Below are positions 1 to 10,532 of a stretch of DNA of 64,000 bases, piece after piece (positions within the stretch are counted from its first letter, which is position 1; every line of letters begins with the position of its first letter). Position numbers and translations under genes: made by a program. Origin of the DNA: Mucidula mucida (lineage: Eukaryota; Basidiomycota; Agaricomycetes; Agaricales; Physalacriaceae). Location of the stretch: NCBI GenBank assembly GCA_015501055.1, contig JADNYV010000001.1:2090532-2154531 (forward strand), written 5' to 3'. The notes beneath the pieces were generated by a model. That model was not told where the DNA came from. It saw only the letters and a list, made by a program, of their open reading frames with translations, and did not search any database.

Positions 1-985
1 GGAAGAACAGGGGCTGGAAAATCCTCTCTTGTGCTTGCCTTGCTTCGAATCGTTGAGTTCGAGGGATTGATCGAAGTGGATGGGTATGCCTTTCAATTGC
101 TCCGCGTGCGCCAAACGGTAACCCTTCCGTAGTCGTGATATCTCAAAGATCGGACTTACGGACTTACGGACACGGATGGCACTCATCCCTCAAGACGTGA
201 GTTGAAGCATCTGGTATAAAACCCAACTAACTCTCCCCAGCCAATTTTGTTCAGTGGTACGTCATCATTACGCCAACCGAACGTTCTTCAATGGTGTTAA
301 AGGGACGGTTCGAACGACGCTTGATCCTTTCTCTGTTTATGATGATGCGCGGTTGTGGGATGCCTTGAAGCGATCGTTCCTTGTTGAAAGTCGACCAACA
401 ACCGCCGCGAGTTCACTGACAGAAGTGGGGGCGATCCAATCGAGGATCACGCTGGATACAGTCGTTGAAACGGAAGGCGCGAATTTTAGCGTGGGACAGC
501 GCTCATTGCTGAGCCTCGCCCGAGCTCTAGTGAAAGACACGAAAATCGTTATACTAGACGAAGCAACGTAGGTCCTCTGCTTGGATGTTTCTGACCAGTG
601 TAACGATGTAATATACAGAGCGTCTGTGGATGTCGAAACCGACCACAAGATTCAGCAAACGATACAGAGCGAATTCAGCGATCGCACTTTGCTCTGTATT
701 GCGCGTAAGTTTCAGTCTTCACCTAAAGATGGCCGATTGATTAATTCTTAGATCGCCTGCGTACTATCATCTCATACGATAGAGTTCTGGTTCTGGACAA
801 CGGAATGATCGCTGTGAGTGGACATCCAGAAAAGACAGAACGTGGCTAACGCGTGCATATGGTTTTAGGAATTTGACACGCCACAGAACCTTTTTTCTCA
901 GGAAGGCGGCATTTTCCGTAGTCTATGTGAAGGCAGCAACATTTCACTACAAGATATCTTACAAGCAATTATACCTAGTATGTAA
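1..985 (+). CDS. ABC-C (MRP-like) transporter, C-terminal fragment cut by window edge
   Basis: This is the second nucleotide-binding domain of an ABC-C (MRP/Ycf1-like) exporter, which would use ATP to move conjugated compounds across a membrane. The first bases encode the Walker A motif GRTGAGKSS. Further exons give LIPQD (Q-loop), TTLDPF, the signature region FSVGQRSLLSLARAL (VGQRS in place of LSGGQ, usual for the MRP second domain), Walker B KIVILDEAT, the D-loop ASVD and the H-loop IAHRLRTI. At least five exons are joined by short GT-AG introns; the last ends at TAA 983-985 after DILQAI. The transmembrane domains and first ATPase domain lie to the left of the window. No break is seen in the visible part. 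The family is certain; the substrate is unknown. Confidence 0.88.
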
Positions 986-1018
986 CACTATGAAGAATAC
1001 ACGCATCTCCTCTGCATC

Positions 1019-2205
1019 TCACAGTCCCTCAATCCACTTTAACAGATCAGCATTGACTTGATCCTGACATTCAATTGGCACCCAAGCCCAGCGTTGTATC
1101 GCTGGATGACGTGATCCGGACAAAATTTCTCCATGTCTTCTATCTGTATCGAAGCAAGGCATACTCTATCCTGCTCCGCCGCACCAAGGAACGTCGGTTT
1201 CTTGACTGTGATGCTTTCTGTGGAGAGTGCTACAATCACCGGTGAGCAAGAATAGCTTCAAGCAATACAGTACGTTACACATACCTTTCGCATCCTCCAC
1301 GTCGATTCCAGCCATGTAGACTCTGTACCAGTTTAGCGGAGCAGCTATGCCATTGTCACGGATGGTTTTCTTAAAGGTCTCGAAGGCCTAGAATTCAACA
1401 TGCTCGTCAATGAATTCCTTCCGCATTTGAGCTCGACTGTACCTCTGCAGTGATGAAATCTGCGATCGGCGTCTCCTGCCATCTAACACCGAACGCATGA
1501 TGCGGCGCAAGGTCTGTAACCCATAGCGCGGGATCTTTTGCGTAGAGCAGACTGAGGAATGAGTCCAGATTTCCCTCAATGATGCCAGGAGCGTCCGCGT
1601 CATCGAAAAAGGTCCAGTAGCCGAATTGCTCATAGCCAAAGGCAGCTTTAGTCTGTGACGAATTGACATTGACGACATGATTGAAGGATGCACTGTTCGC
1701 ACCTGTTCCATCAGGGCATCTTAGTTATTCTCGCGCTGAATTGGAAAGTATCCTAAAGCTAGAAATGCGAAAGATACGAAGCGGTCTGAATCAGGATAGA
1801 AGTCCGCGAGACGGCTTGTCAACGCTGAGCCCCTGCAGGTCAGGTTAGATGTGTGGTGTCTATTGCAGACTTTGACAGAGGTTACCAATCGTGGCCCACG
1901 ACGATAACAGAGTCGACTTTCTCGGCGTCCAGAATGTCGACAATGTCTTTGCACATTAGAGAAGGGCCATACGCTGCAGGTTCCATGGGCTTCGCGGTAC
2001 CGCCATATCTCAGCATGTCGGGTACTATCAGACCGTATCCATGGGCCCGAAAGAATACGACCTGGGGTTCCCAGTTCTGCGAGGAGCTAGGGAAGCCATG
2101 TAGAAGCAACAAAGTGGGTTTGTCGCTGTCGCGAGCGGGCAAGGAAAAATATCTGTAGACCAGGCCACGGAACACGGTGGTTGTTTTGTATAGGGAGGAA
2201 TCCAT
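1019..2205 (-). CDS. Epoxide hydrolase-like alpha/beta hydrolase EH1, with a frameshift at the catalytic His codon
   Basis: Alpha/beta-hydrolase of the soluble epoxide hydrolase family, predicted to open epoxides to diols. Visible motifs are LLLLHGFPSSS (oxyanion loop HGFP), VPDML, and VVGHDW with the nucleophile Asp, then a lid region (FGYWTFF, PLNWYR) and KPTFLGA near the C-terminus. A 55-base intron at 1388-1442 removes an apparent in-frame stop. The start at 2205 (MDSSLYK) matches paralogue EH3 (MDPSLYK); an upstream ATG at 2235 is also open. At about 1085-1086 the expected GHW is broken by a missing base inside the His codon; beyond it the other frame continues WVPIECQDQV...LLKWIEGL to a TGA at 1019. 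The gene is either a very young pseudogene or carries a base-call error. Confidence 0.75.
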
Positions 2206-2527
2206 GGGGGAGATAGTGGAGGGTACAGTGGCCATGGTTGAAGCGAGCTAATATATATATTGACGCTCAGAACAAGCTAGGTTGCATCATGCAGTGAGAA
2301 AATTCGGGTAATCGATGCACCAATCGCCTTCGTGAATTCAGCACGTCTTTATCACGCTGAAAGTAATACAGACAGGTGACTGTGTATGTAGCAGGTATCA
2401 TGGAATGTGACCTCTTCATGCACGCTGAGGCCAGATGTAAGATGGACACCATACCATCACTGTCATTGAATGTCGACCTGAACATCGACGAGTCTCCAAC
2501 TCACACACGGCCAGGCTACTTACAAGC

Positions 2528-2992
2528 TCACACAGCTCCGTGCACATGCTCCAACACCTCGGGTCCTTCAAGATACTGCTGCAAAGTCTTCATGTATGAT
2601 GGTAGGGGAACTTTGAGGTTCAACAGCTCCTCCAAGCTCTTAGTGAAGGACAGCTGCTCCCGGGGGATGATGGCTCCAACGCGTTCACCGGCACAACGGA
2701 TTCCGGATGGGCTTGGTCGCTGCGCTGACACTATAATCTCATCCCGCTCAAAGTCGTAGATGTGCTTGAGGAGAATGGCATATGCCTTGTCAATCCTATC
2801 ATCCGACGGGTCCGTGAAACCAAGCTCTCGACAGATAGCATCCCAACTAAATCACCCAGCCCTTCACCAATGACATGCCCTAAAAGAAGCTCAGGGAGAT
2901 GAAGGTTGGTGCCATACCGACCATTTTGGAGCATTCAGGTCTTGAGCTTGAGCATCAGGAGCCTGCGAGATTTGGTTTTCAACGTTTGCCAT
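2528..2992 (-). CDS. Hypothetical protein, about 120-130 residues
   Basis: Not recognised. An upstream reading frame starts MANVENQISQAPDAQ at 2992. After one probable intron around 2850-2925, a second exon reads WDAICRELGFTDPSDDRIDKA, continues through an acidic/basic segment (LLKHIYDFERDE) and ends LEGPEVLEHVHGAV with a stop at 2528-2530. No signal peptide, membrane segment or catalytic motif is obvious. The intron borders are uncertain because the phases on the two sides do not fit cleanly; a one-base sequence error would explain this. It lies between EH1 and the kinase A1 segment, with which it shares no recognisable sequence. Confidence 0.45.
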
Positions 2993-3159
2993 GTTAGTTC
3001 GAGTTAAAGTCTCATGAATGTCGTGGCTTGCTTTTTTGATAAATGTTGAAAATGAAGGGAGTAAACGGCGCTCTCTTCATTCTTGATGGCTGACATTGAC
3101 AGAATCGACGACCAGGGTATGTGCTCTTCAAAGTTTCAGCAGCATCACATCGCGTTTGG

Positions 3160-3300
3160 CCGATTACAGGCATAGCAAATTCCAACGTGACTGAACAAAT
3201 CTGTGTTCTTCGCTGGTGCTAACCGAGAGTATGTCACTATCGTTGCGCTCATCTTGGCCGCTTTCTTTGAATATTGGGACCAGGATCGAGCAAGAGAAAC
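3160..3300 (+). pseudogene. Epoxide hydrolase C-terminal fragment related to EH2
   Basis: A short degenerate piece matches the region of EH2 around 54168-54300. In two frames it gives GIANSNVTEQI and then FFAGANREYVTIVALIL followed by AAFFEYWDQD, where EH2 has GIPESNATIYKPTFFAGA and LRDYMGIAALMRAAFFQY. A frameshift separates the halves, the catalytic His part is missing, and no start is present. It shows that the EH2-kinase neighbourhood at 53-60 kb has a partial counterpart here. Confidence 0.65.
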
Positions 3301-3876
3301 CTTGTTGCCGCGTTGACTGCCACTCACAAGTCACTAGTTACTGGTCATCTCCTTGATAGTTCTGTAGTGATGTTGGAGACAAAAGACGGATCTTTCTATA
3401 CTATGATACACAGAACTTGTATTCTACATTGTCCGAGTACGGTCATCGAAGTATGCGCATTATCTTAGAAACCAGTCCATGCGGGTGATTGGATGCCGAG
3501 TAAGCAGATGCATGAGCGCTGCGACACGTCTCGATGACTCTGACGACAGCTCAGCATGCATATTCGACTCCAAAATCGGCCACGCCATTTGACCGGGTCT
3601 GCCATGGTGCAAATACGACTTGGATATACCAGTCTCGCGAATAAAGCTGGTACGTGGCACGGCAAGATGCGCAACGGCGTCCCAAAATGACAAGTTGTGT
3701 TGGTTCTCCGACATGGTGTCGACGCGCTCTCGTCCCTTGTCTGTGCCAGATGCTCATCACTTGGTTGCACTGAGGAGATAAGTCAGAATGATATAAGCAG
3801 AGTGAAGGGTGCACTCACCATAACCACAATGATGAAAGGATCAAGAATTGGGATAGCAGTAAATTGGAGCAGCCCA
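3301..3876. repeat. 3' flank of kinase A1, repeated next to A2 and A3
   Basis: No independent gene is seen. The stretch matches the regions downstream of kinases A2 (30152-30590) and A3 (58690-59229). Shared landmarks are TATGATACACAGAAC, GGTACGTGGCAC, and a conserved intron-like GTGAGTGCACCC...CTCCTCAG segment just after the kinase stop on the kinase strand. Open frames here are scraps without protein motifs. Confidence 0.6.
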
Positions 3877-4820
3877 TTACGAGCTGCTGCGTTCGACCCC
3901 GGGCTCCATGAAAAACGTGTCCATGTTCTCAATGGCGGAACGCATCTGAGCAAGCGATACTCGTTGGAACGGGTCGAGTCTGAGGATGTCTTGACCAGTT
4001 TACTGCACTCTGATGACATTTCTATGGGCGTGTTTTCGGTGATGAAGTCGGGATTGTTCAGGTATTCCTCGAAGAGAGGATCCGTTGACTGCGCCGAGTC
4101 CCAGGGGTATGAATCAGTTACGAGGTTGATCAAGATGATTCCCATAGACCAGATGTCGTTGTATTGGGGAGATAGAACGGGCTGTAAGAGTCTAACCGGA
4201 CACACTCTGCAAAAAATCAGGACAAAGACTCGGACTATCAAAGAAAGGAGGTACATACCCGGCGACATATACTCCAGCGTGCCCACACGCAACTGGTCCG
4301 ACACATCGTCACTGGTTGACAACCCAAAGTCGGCCAAGAACACCCTGTGCCCATCGCCGGAAGTAAGGATGTTCTCGGGTTTGAGGTCACGATGGTAAAC
4401 ATCTCTGTCATGACAATACTGCAAAGCGTCTATGATCTGGATCATAGTCGAGCGAATGAGCTCGTCATTGAACTTGTACTGGTGTTGTTGAATGCGGGAG
4501 TAGAGGTCGTCTCCCGAGCAGAGGTCAAGCAGGATGAAGGTGAATGGTCCGTCGACGATGCATTTGTGGAATGTTACGATGTTCTTGTGCTTGGTAACCC
4601 GCTCGTGTAGCTCTATCTCAGCGGACAGTAGCTTCTCTTCGCTGGATCCAAATGCGGGGGTTAACATGACCTTCACTGCATAGTGCGACGACGACGTGAT
4701 ATCCCATCCGCGATAGACGGCCCCAAAGCCTCCACTGCCGATGAGCTCCTCAAGATAGAGACGACCGTGGTCGACGAGAGCGCGGGTGAAGTTTGGAAGA
4801 GTACGAGATGGCGCAAACAT
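3877..4820 (-). CDS. Ran1/Sks1-like Ser/Thr protein kinase A1 (two apparent frameshifts)
   Basis: Compact serine/threonine kinase resembling the fungal Ran1/Sks1/Vhs1 group. The start at 4820 (MFAPSRTLPNF, ATG preceded by CCACC) matches copies A2 and A3. Domains in order: glycine loop IGSGGFGAVYRG, catalytic Lys in YAVKVM, HRD loop [19 protein letters not shown], then a 52-base intron at 4207-4258 that joins MSP to E of the SPE motif, then NDIWSMGIILINLVTDSYPWD and a short tail. Against A2/A3 it lacks one T in the T-run near 4165 and one in the T-run near 3996, so the second exon changes frame twice. Both are homopolymer losses of the kind also found in housekeeping genes of this window, so the copy may be intact in reality. 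About 298 residues if so. Confidence 0.8.
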
Positions 4821-4952
4821 GGTGGATAGAATGGCTGAGAGCGCTGAGGACAGAGTATAAATCAACAGGCGGCAGAGTCTAATTATGCTTCCAAAGTATG
4901 ATTTGGTGGGAAGCAAGAGATATAAAGAACGATCGTAGAGGAGCCTCTAGCT

Positions 4953-4958
4953 CTTATA
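4953..4958 (-). promoter_or_regulatory. TATA-like box of kinase A1
   Basis: On the minus strand the sequence reads AGTATAAGAGCT. The first T of TATAAG lies 138 bases upstream of the ATG, the same distance as in A2 and A3. The matching position in remnant C1 is altered to AGTCTAAGTGCT. Confidence 0.55.
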
Positions 4959-5299
4959 CTGCATTTTTTTCACATGATACTCAACGACGATCGGAGAAAG
5001 GCGCCACAGAGACTTGAGACGATACTGCAAGCAGTTCAAGGACAATATGTTGGCAAAGACTGTAGACGCAATAGCGGAACACTTGGATCTGCCAAGGAAA
5101 GCGACTGTTAGTGTTCATTAAACTCGCCTGTATTCCTCCATGGTCCCAAAATCCTTGTTGATGGTCGATCGAGTCGATCAGCGAAGGTGGCTGTGCAGTG
5201 GTTTGCCTCGGATGTCTCCCACGGCTTCGTTTACTTCCGAGCACCTCAACTGTCTGCCGCAAGAGAGGCCTGCACAATGGAGTTTTCAACCATTCCAAG
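4959..5299. repeat. Kinase A upstream region shared with the byr4 divergent promoter
   Basis: Non-coding. Nearly the same sequence lies upstream of A2 (28700-29060, opposite orientation) and A3 (60320-60660). A more diverged version lies between byr4 and remnant C1 (26400-26780). Open frames in it (for example one from 5140) recur in all copies but contain no protein motif and run in from intron-like sequence, so they are not called genes. Confidence 0.6.
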
Positions 5300-5645
5300 T
5301 CAAACCTGATATCTGGCCAGTCCTTCATTCTGCCGCCCTTTGAGTGACTCCATTATCGGCACCTTGATTCCCCCCTCCCGCCATTTTTTCCTCGCGTTGT
5401 AGCCCTAGACTCGCAATACATCACTACCTCTTCCCTTTTCGCTAAAAAGATGACTTTGGACCGAGGCCAATTTTAATCTTCGAGTTTGAGACGGGCAGGC
5501 AATCCATACACCGTCCGACAAGGACGACAAGGACGATGATGATTAAGATATGGAGTTAGATCTTGGAAAGACGGGCGGTGCAAATATCCAAGGACTGGCC
5601 CGATTACTCAGGCTTTATGCCCTCAGACCATTCCTGCCGCCTCCA
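5300..5645 (+). pseudogene. Decayed 5' fragment of byr4 (promoter plus first codons)
   Basis: The stretch aligns with the region just upstream and the first about 100 codons of byr4 at 26229-25950 on the other strand. Shared points are TTCTGCCGCCCTTTGAGTG, CATCACTACCTC, the start region ATGACTTTG at 5451, and the peptide LDLGKTGGANIQGL (byr4 has LDLGKTGGARIQGL). Early codons are out of frame and stops occur, and the match stops well before the functional part of Byr4. It sits head to head with kinase A1 exactly as byr4 sits head to head with kinase remnant C1 at 26 kb. It is a by-product of segmental duplication. Confidence 0.72.
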
Positions 5646-6479
5646 ACAGTTCCTATAGATGGTCTGCCTCCAACAAAAGGCTTCGAAGCCGATTTCAAAG
5701 CTGCTCTGGAGTCTGCTCCTCAGGGAAGCGCGAATATCATGAAGAGGAACGGTAACACAAGTGGAAGCGCGAGCGCAAGGAAGGCAAGGAACGTAAGTGT
5801 TGAGGATATGGTCCGTCAGAAGGAAATCGGCAGAGAAGGAATGGTAGAGAAATCTTTGGGAACGCGGTGATGATGGACTTAAAGCAGATGAAACAGCATT
5901 GACGACGGCCCCAAAGCACAGTGAGTTCTAAATCGTGGCACGACTTCCGCCTTTTAATAACGATGTCATTGTTGAGGTTGCCCGTCGCGATGCAGGCAAG
6001 CAAATATATAAGAGCAAGCCGCTGCATACGCGATCGAGCGACAGCCCACAAAGAGAAGGAGACCAAGACTCGGTACACTATTCCGCGATGACAGCGCTTA
6101 CTTCGTAAATGATGTACTGTATGGGAGTTTAAAAGGTGGCTTTCGTCGTAGTTATACCCGCGACTCGACTGCGTCTGTATAGCTAGTCCGGAAACTTTCG
6201 TATGAAGAATCAATAACGCGAACCCAAAGGGTAACATGCCAGCCAGTACGCGATCTATAAGATTGAATTGCGTCGAGAAGTTCGGAAGAGTGGAGAGAGT
6301 AGTATTTACGAGCCGCTCGCCAGATAAACGCTGTGCTGCTTTCTTGACAATACGGAAATGTATACAATTTCACCCTGTCCAACAAGAAAAATTGACCCGA
6401 TCCTGGCACTTGTAAGCGTGAGAAATCCAAGAGTCGGCTTGGCGCGTATTCATGTGATTCCATTCCTGTAGCGCACATG
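5646..6479. other. Gap without a supported gene
   Basis: An open frame continues to 5870 from the byr4 fragment (peptide GFEADFKAALESAPQGSANI, then SGSASARKARNVSVEDMV). It has no recognised domain, and only its first part is byr4-like. Beyond 5870 there is no convincing coding sequence. Nothing else was recognised. Confidence 0.4.
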
Positions 6480-7325
6480 GAGTGTTACATCCATCCGTGT
6501 TGCCTTGGGCCGCATGCGCGGCCATCCAGTCGGACGTGTACATGACCCCAGCCGCGATGGGTGCAACGTGTCGGCGACGCGAGGCGGTAGTCATTTCTGG
6601 GTGATGCGCTAAGAAATAAAGACATACCCTCCGGGTCTCCTCGAGAGTGCACGCCTAGTTGTGGCGTGCACTCCCGACAAATTCCTCTCTCCGACACATC
6701 GTATCAGTTCTGCCTTATATGTGTGCTGACACGACGCGGAAATACCAGTGATGTACGAGAAACAACGCGAAAGATCACTCAGATTTCCAATATAACAAGG
6801 CGAAGTATCAGTCTGCAAAATGGTGCTGATACTCGCACGATCACATTCCAGCTAAGTCGTTGAATGGTCATTAGCCAGACATCGGTCATATACCCAGTGT
6901 TCCTTGCCCACATCATGCCACATGGAAGACCTCCCCGCCAGGAAGGAAGTGCTAATAAACTAACAATGCTCAATCATTTAGCTGATACCATGCCAGTGCC
7001 AGATGCGCGCGCATCATCCATTCAGTCGTTTGCCAGACGACTATTAGTATGCCCCCAGTTCCCAAGGTATGTCCCCGATTCCCGAAATTTGCCCCCGATT
7101 CTCGAATAACCCTCAATGCACAATGTACATCCCCAGCCAGAAAGAAGTACGAATGCCCCCAAATCCCAAGATACTTCCCCAGCCAGGAAGGATGTATATT
7201 TATGCCCCCAGTTGCCAGTGCCATTTTACGCATAGAAAGCCCCCAGTACCCACAAGAGAAATATCTGTAACCAACGAGTGACCAAAGACTGTGAAGCGAA
7301 CCGCGTGTATGATTGGACCAGCCGA
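6480..7325 (-). repeat. Kinase B downstream module, copy at B1
   Basis: A non-coding module found 3' of every kinase B copy (also 19147-19990, 56030-56852 and 62453-63255). Read on the kinase strand it has, in order, a conserved stretch after the stop, an array of G-tracts such as ACTGGGGGCAT and CTGGCTGGGGAAGTA, a segment with repeated TGCAGAACTGATA-like words, and a hairpin with GTGCACGCC arms. No protein-coding frame is conserved between copies. Terminal inverted repeats and target-site duplications were looked for by eye and not found. Confidence 0.7.
6646..6672. repeat. Conserved hairpin, copy 1 (10-base arms)
   Basis: Perfect inverted repeat: left arm AGTGCACGCC at 6646-6655, right arm GGCGTGCACT at 6663-6672, 7-base loop. 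Copies with 11-base arms and a 5-base loop lie in the modules of B2 and B3. Confidence 0.75.
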
Positions 7326-8414
7326 TCATGAGCGCCCTCCAGCGAAATACCCTATATCCCGCTCAGCGACGTTCATCGGCGGGAGACGAACATCTATCCC
7401 GAGCGGAGTAGCAGGCGGCGAGATCCCTGTAATAGCAATGTCCATCAGCCTCGAACCGCCTCCAGAGTTGTTGCATGGCGGAGGAGGAAGCGGAAGCTCA
7501 ATCCTGGGCTCCAGGAAGAATGTGTCGACTTGCTCAATAAGCAGAAGCAACCGAGAAAGCGATATGCGTCTGAGAGGCTCCACCTGGAAGATGCATTGGA
7601 ACAACTCGTTACACTCTGCCGAGATGCGTATCGGCATGGTCTTTGCGATAGAGTTGGGATCTCCGAGGTACGCTCTGTACAGAGGATCCTCCCACTCTGC
7701 GCTGTCCCACGGGTAGCAGCCAGTGACAAGGTTAACAAAGATGACTCCCACCGACCAGATATCGTTGTATTGTGGGTAGTAGTAAGCGTACTCAGACCTG
7801 ATGCACTCTGCAGCACGTCAGTAATAGAAATAAGAGGTGCAGCAGACAGTGCGTACCCGGCGACATGTAAGGCAAGGTTCCCACCCCAAATTCAGTCGAC
7901 GCACGATCCTTCGTCGACAACCCAAATCAGCCAAGTACACTCTGCTCCCATCTCTAGAAGTGAGGATGTTCTCGGGCTTCAAGTCGCGGTGATAAACCCC
8001 CTTCTCATGACAAGCCATCAAACCTTCAATAATCTGGACCATCGTCTCACGAATGAAGTCGTCGTTCTGTCTAAACTTGCGTTTTCCGAGCCGAGTATGA
8101 AGATTGTCTCCGCGGCAGAGAGCGAGAAGAGTGTAACTGTACGGACCTTCGACAATGTGTTCATGGAGGGTGACGACGTTGTCGTGGTCAGAAACCCGCT
8201 TGTGTAATTCGATTTCGGCGCTTTGGAGCTCCTCTTCGTAGGAGCCAGGTGCCGGCGTGAACATTACCTTCACTGCGTATTGCAGCGGGCAGACGGTCTG
8301 GATATCCACACCCTCATAAACCGCACCAAAGGAGCCAGCCCCGAGCAGTTTCTTGAGATGGATGCGACCGTAGTCGATGACGGTGTTGGTGAAATCAGGG
8401 AGAGAGCCGGACAT
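7326..8414 (-). CDS. Ran1/Sks1-like Ser/Thr protein kinase B1 (one apparent frameshift)
   Basis: Kinase of family B. The start at 8414 (MSGSLPDFTNTVIDYG) is shared with B2 and close to B3. Motifs: glycine loop LGAGSFGAVYEG, Lys in [20 protein letters not shown], an expected ADFGLST, a 49-base intron at 7808-7856 inside the SPE motif, NDIWSVGVIFVNLVTG, and a family-specific tail with a proline run, SGGGS and PPMNVAERD, ending GGRS. One base is missing at about 7926, changing ADFGLSTK into ADLGCRRR and destroying the DFG frame; the loss is not in a long homopolymer. Exon 2 is otherwise open. The promoter side carries a truncated copy of the AAA protease 5' end, so B1 looks like an inverted duplicate of the B2/AAA locus. 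Confidence 0.78.
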
Positions 8415-8639
8415 GTTGGATATGAGAGAAATTGGTAGAAAGCGTTGATAACAGAGCAGAAAGCAGCAAAAGCAAGTCAAACTATCAAAGTCTGACGAAG
8501 GTAAGAGTAAAGAGACGATGTGGACGATCGAAAAGGAGCCAGTGGGTTCATGCCCCGTCGTTTGCACATGATATTCGACTACTTTTTGCCCCGATCTGGC
8601 CGAGGCAGAAGGGAAATACGCCACACTGCAAACAGCTTG

Positions 8640-9105
8640 TCAATGCGCCACAAAGGACTGCGTGAACTTGAAAGAAATGAGCATTCATGGTCTAGTCAAA
8701 GGACAGGAATTTGGGCAAGGCTGACTGGCAGCAGTCGTAGCTCTGGCATGACCGTGGTGAGTCGAGCGAGTAGGCCGAAAATCGCTACCTCATCGTGGTT
8801 GGCATGAATATTCCAGATCCAAGGATGACGCGTCTTCGGTGTCGGCCGAAGTCGGACGTGTCCCGTGCCGATACGCAACCGATACGGATTCGTCAGGTCA
8901 AGTACTAGTAGGCGCGCCTCGCGACTTTCACCACTATATACTGATGCGTGACATACGAGCTGTTCGTCTCTCTGCCTCGTTTCGGCCAAGACCAGTGACC
9001 TATGGCTCTCCCAGACTTTATTCTTCACCTCCGCCACAGCCACCCCAGCAGACGGAAAAAACAGGACAAGACCCAGCACTGGCAAACCAGAAAAATGAGG
9101 CGGAC
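8640..9105 (+). pseudogene. 5' fragment of the mitochondrial AAA protease gene
   Basis: From 8824 the + strand reads [18 protein letters not shown] and, after further shared sequence, RAVRLSASFRPRPVTYGSPR then [20 protein letters not shown]. The gene at 15044-17584 and its leader read [18 protein letters not shown] and [20 protein letters not shown] then LYSSPPPQ. Similarity ends abruptly near 9105, just after NQKNEAD, before any of the AAA or peptidase domain. The fragment keeps the same head-to-head spacing to kinase B1 that the full gene has to kinase B2. It cannot make a protease; at most it would encode a mitochondrial presequence. Confidence 0.8.
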
Positions 9106-9257
9106 ACTGCCTCGATCAGGTTCATGAGTGGATTGAGAATATGAGAACGATCGAAGCAGTTGCGGTAATGAATTATATACAGGTTCGGGTATAGAAAGAT
9201 TGATGAACTAGAATACTACCCGACTTGGGGCTTCAGAAAATGTGGATGTCAAGAATT

Positions 9258-10532
9258 TTAACCAGAGCAGTAGCCAACCTTCTCGGGCTCGCATCTAAAC
9301 AGTCCTTGTTAATACTAGGCTTGGAGGTAAGAAGCATAGAACATACCCTCCAGCACATCCGTCGTAAAGAACGCAGGGGTGAGATGTGTCGTAGCAAGCA
9401 TCGATGATGGTAGCGGTGTCCTGCAGGTCTCTTCAGTCGTCTAAGACCGCCAGTTGCGAGAACACTCACAGCGTAATTGCTATTGATACCAGCAAGCTCA
9501 CCGCCTTCACGAGCTTCGACACCGCTGATGTAGACGTTGCGCTTGCATTGCGATTTGCACTGAGCATTGAAGGGTCATATCGGTTTACCATAGAGAGAAC
9601 AGAGAAGACACACGTTGCCGCAAGAGCGGTAGAGCTTTCCGTAATCTATGGGCTACAGTCAGTACATTCCGAAACTAGACCAAGAAACAAATACATACCG
9701 TAGGCGTAGAAGTTGATGATCTATAAGAAACGACAACAGTTGGTGCACGAGAACCTCGGGGAATTCACATACGTTGACGGTACCACAACCGTTGTGTTGA
9801 ACGATCTTATCATCGGCATGGAAAGCGCCACCTCCGATGATGTTCGTGTAATCTCCAGCCTCTAATGCAATAGCGTCAACACAAACAGGATGCCAGCCAG
9901 ACGTTCAAGTCGCGTACTATCGTTCTTGATTGAGATAGCGTCCTCTATGGCAGAAATGAATCTCCGAATCGATGCCATGAGGGAGAGGACGTACCACAGA
10001 CATCCTCGAACCAGACAAAGTTTAGCGTACAATCTGTCAGACTGTTAGTTTGAAGGCGAAGACCACAGCTCCCGTCTTACATCCAGTACAATCTGCAGAA
10101 GTCATGTCAATATCGAAGACATGCCACGAACCTCATTTACTTACGGACACCCTCGGCTTGATTAGCACCAATGACAACGTTCTGGAGAGTAGCACCCTCG
10201 TGGAGATAAAAGACTAAGCAACCCACTAAACGTGCAATCCCAACAACGAAGAGCTACAAAACAAACCAGCATCTTCCCAATCTCCTTCAGATTGACCACT
10301 ACTTGCGCGTTAAACAATGACCAAAACGACGGGGAAATGAAACTAACTTGCAAGCCCCAGAGCCTCTATCATACTTCTTCCATCCACCATCAAACGTCTC
10401 CCCAGCTGCGATCTCAATGACAGCGCTGTTTGAGACCGTGCCGGTGTTATCAGGCAAGGATGTGTACGCATCGCAGGCTGATGCCAGGCCGGCCAGAGAG
10501 CTAATCGCCAAAGCCAGAAGAAGCTGCATCAT
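9258..10532 (-). CDS. Secreted pectate lyase, polysaccharide lyase family 3
   Basis: Predicted extracellular, calcium-dependent pectate lyase that cleaves de-esterified pectin by beta-elimination. The start [19 protein letters not shown] is a clear signal peptide, followed by [20 protein letters not shown] and [20 protein letters not shown]. Later exons give [114 protein letters not shown] and PEKVGYCSG, the PL3 core. About ten short introns interrupt it, including a probable 13-base micro-exon in the region 10020-10100. The final splice junction before the terminal exon does not fit the frame exactly and may hold a base error. The stop is at 9258-9260. Confidence 0.86.

Noticed and set aside
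1388..1442. In-frame stop and frameshift inside EH1
   Set aside because: The stretch is a 55-base intron with GTACAG and TCTAG borders and a branch-like TTGAC; removing it restores the family frame.
3697..4398. Long open frame on the + strand across kinase A1
   Set aside because: It is antisense to kinase exons, its sequence mirrors the HRD/DFG region, and the same shadow appears opposite A2 and A3.
5550..5870. 106-codon open frame as an independent gene
   Set aside because: Its first part is a stump of byr4 and the remainder has no recognisable domain or splice structure.
7049..7281. Proline-rich open frames in the C-rich array (also at 19200, 56600 and 63050)
   Set aside because: They arise from the non-coding G/C-tract array and are not conserved in frame between the four copies.
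6480..7325. Interpretation of the B module as a transposon or MITE
   Set aside because: No terminal inverted repeats, target-site duplications or transposase were found by eye; copies are always attached to a kinase, so segmental duplication explains them better.
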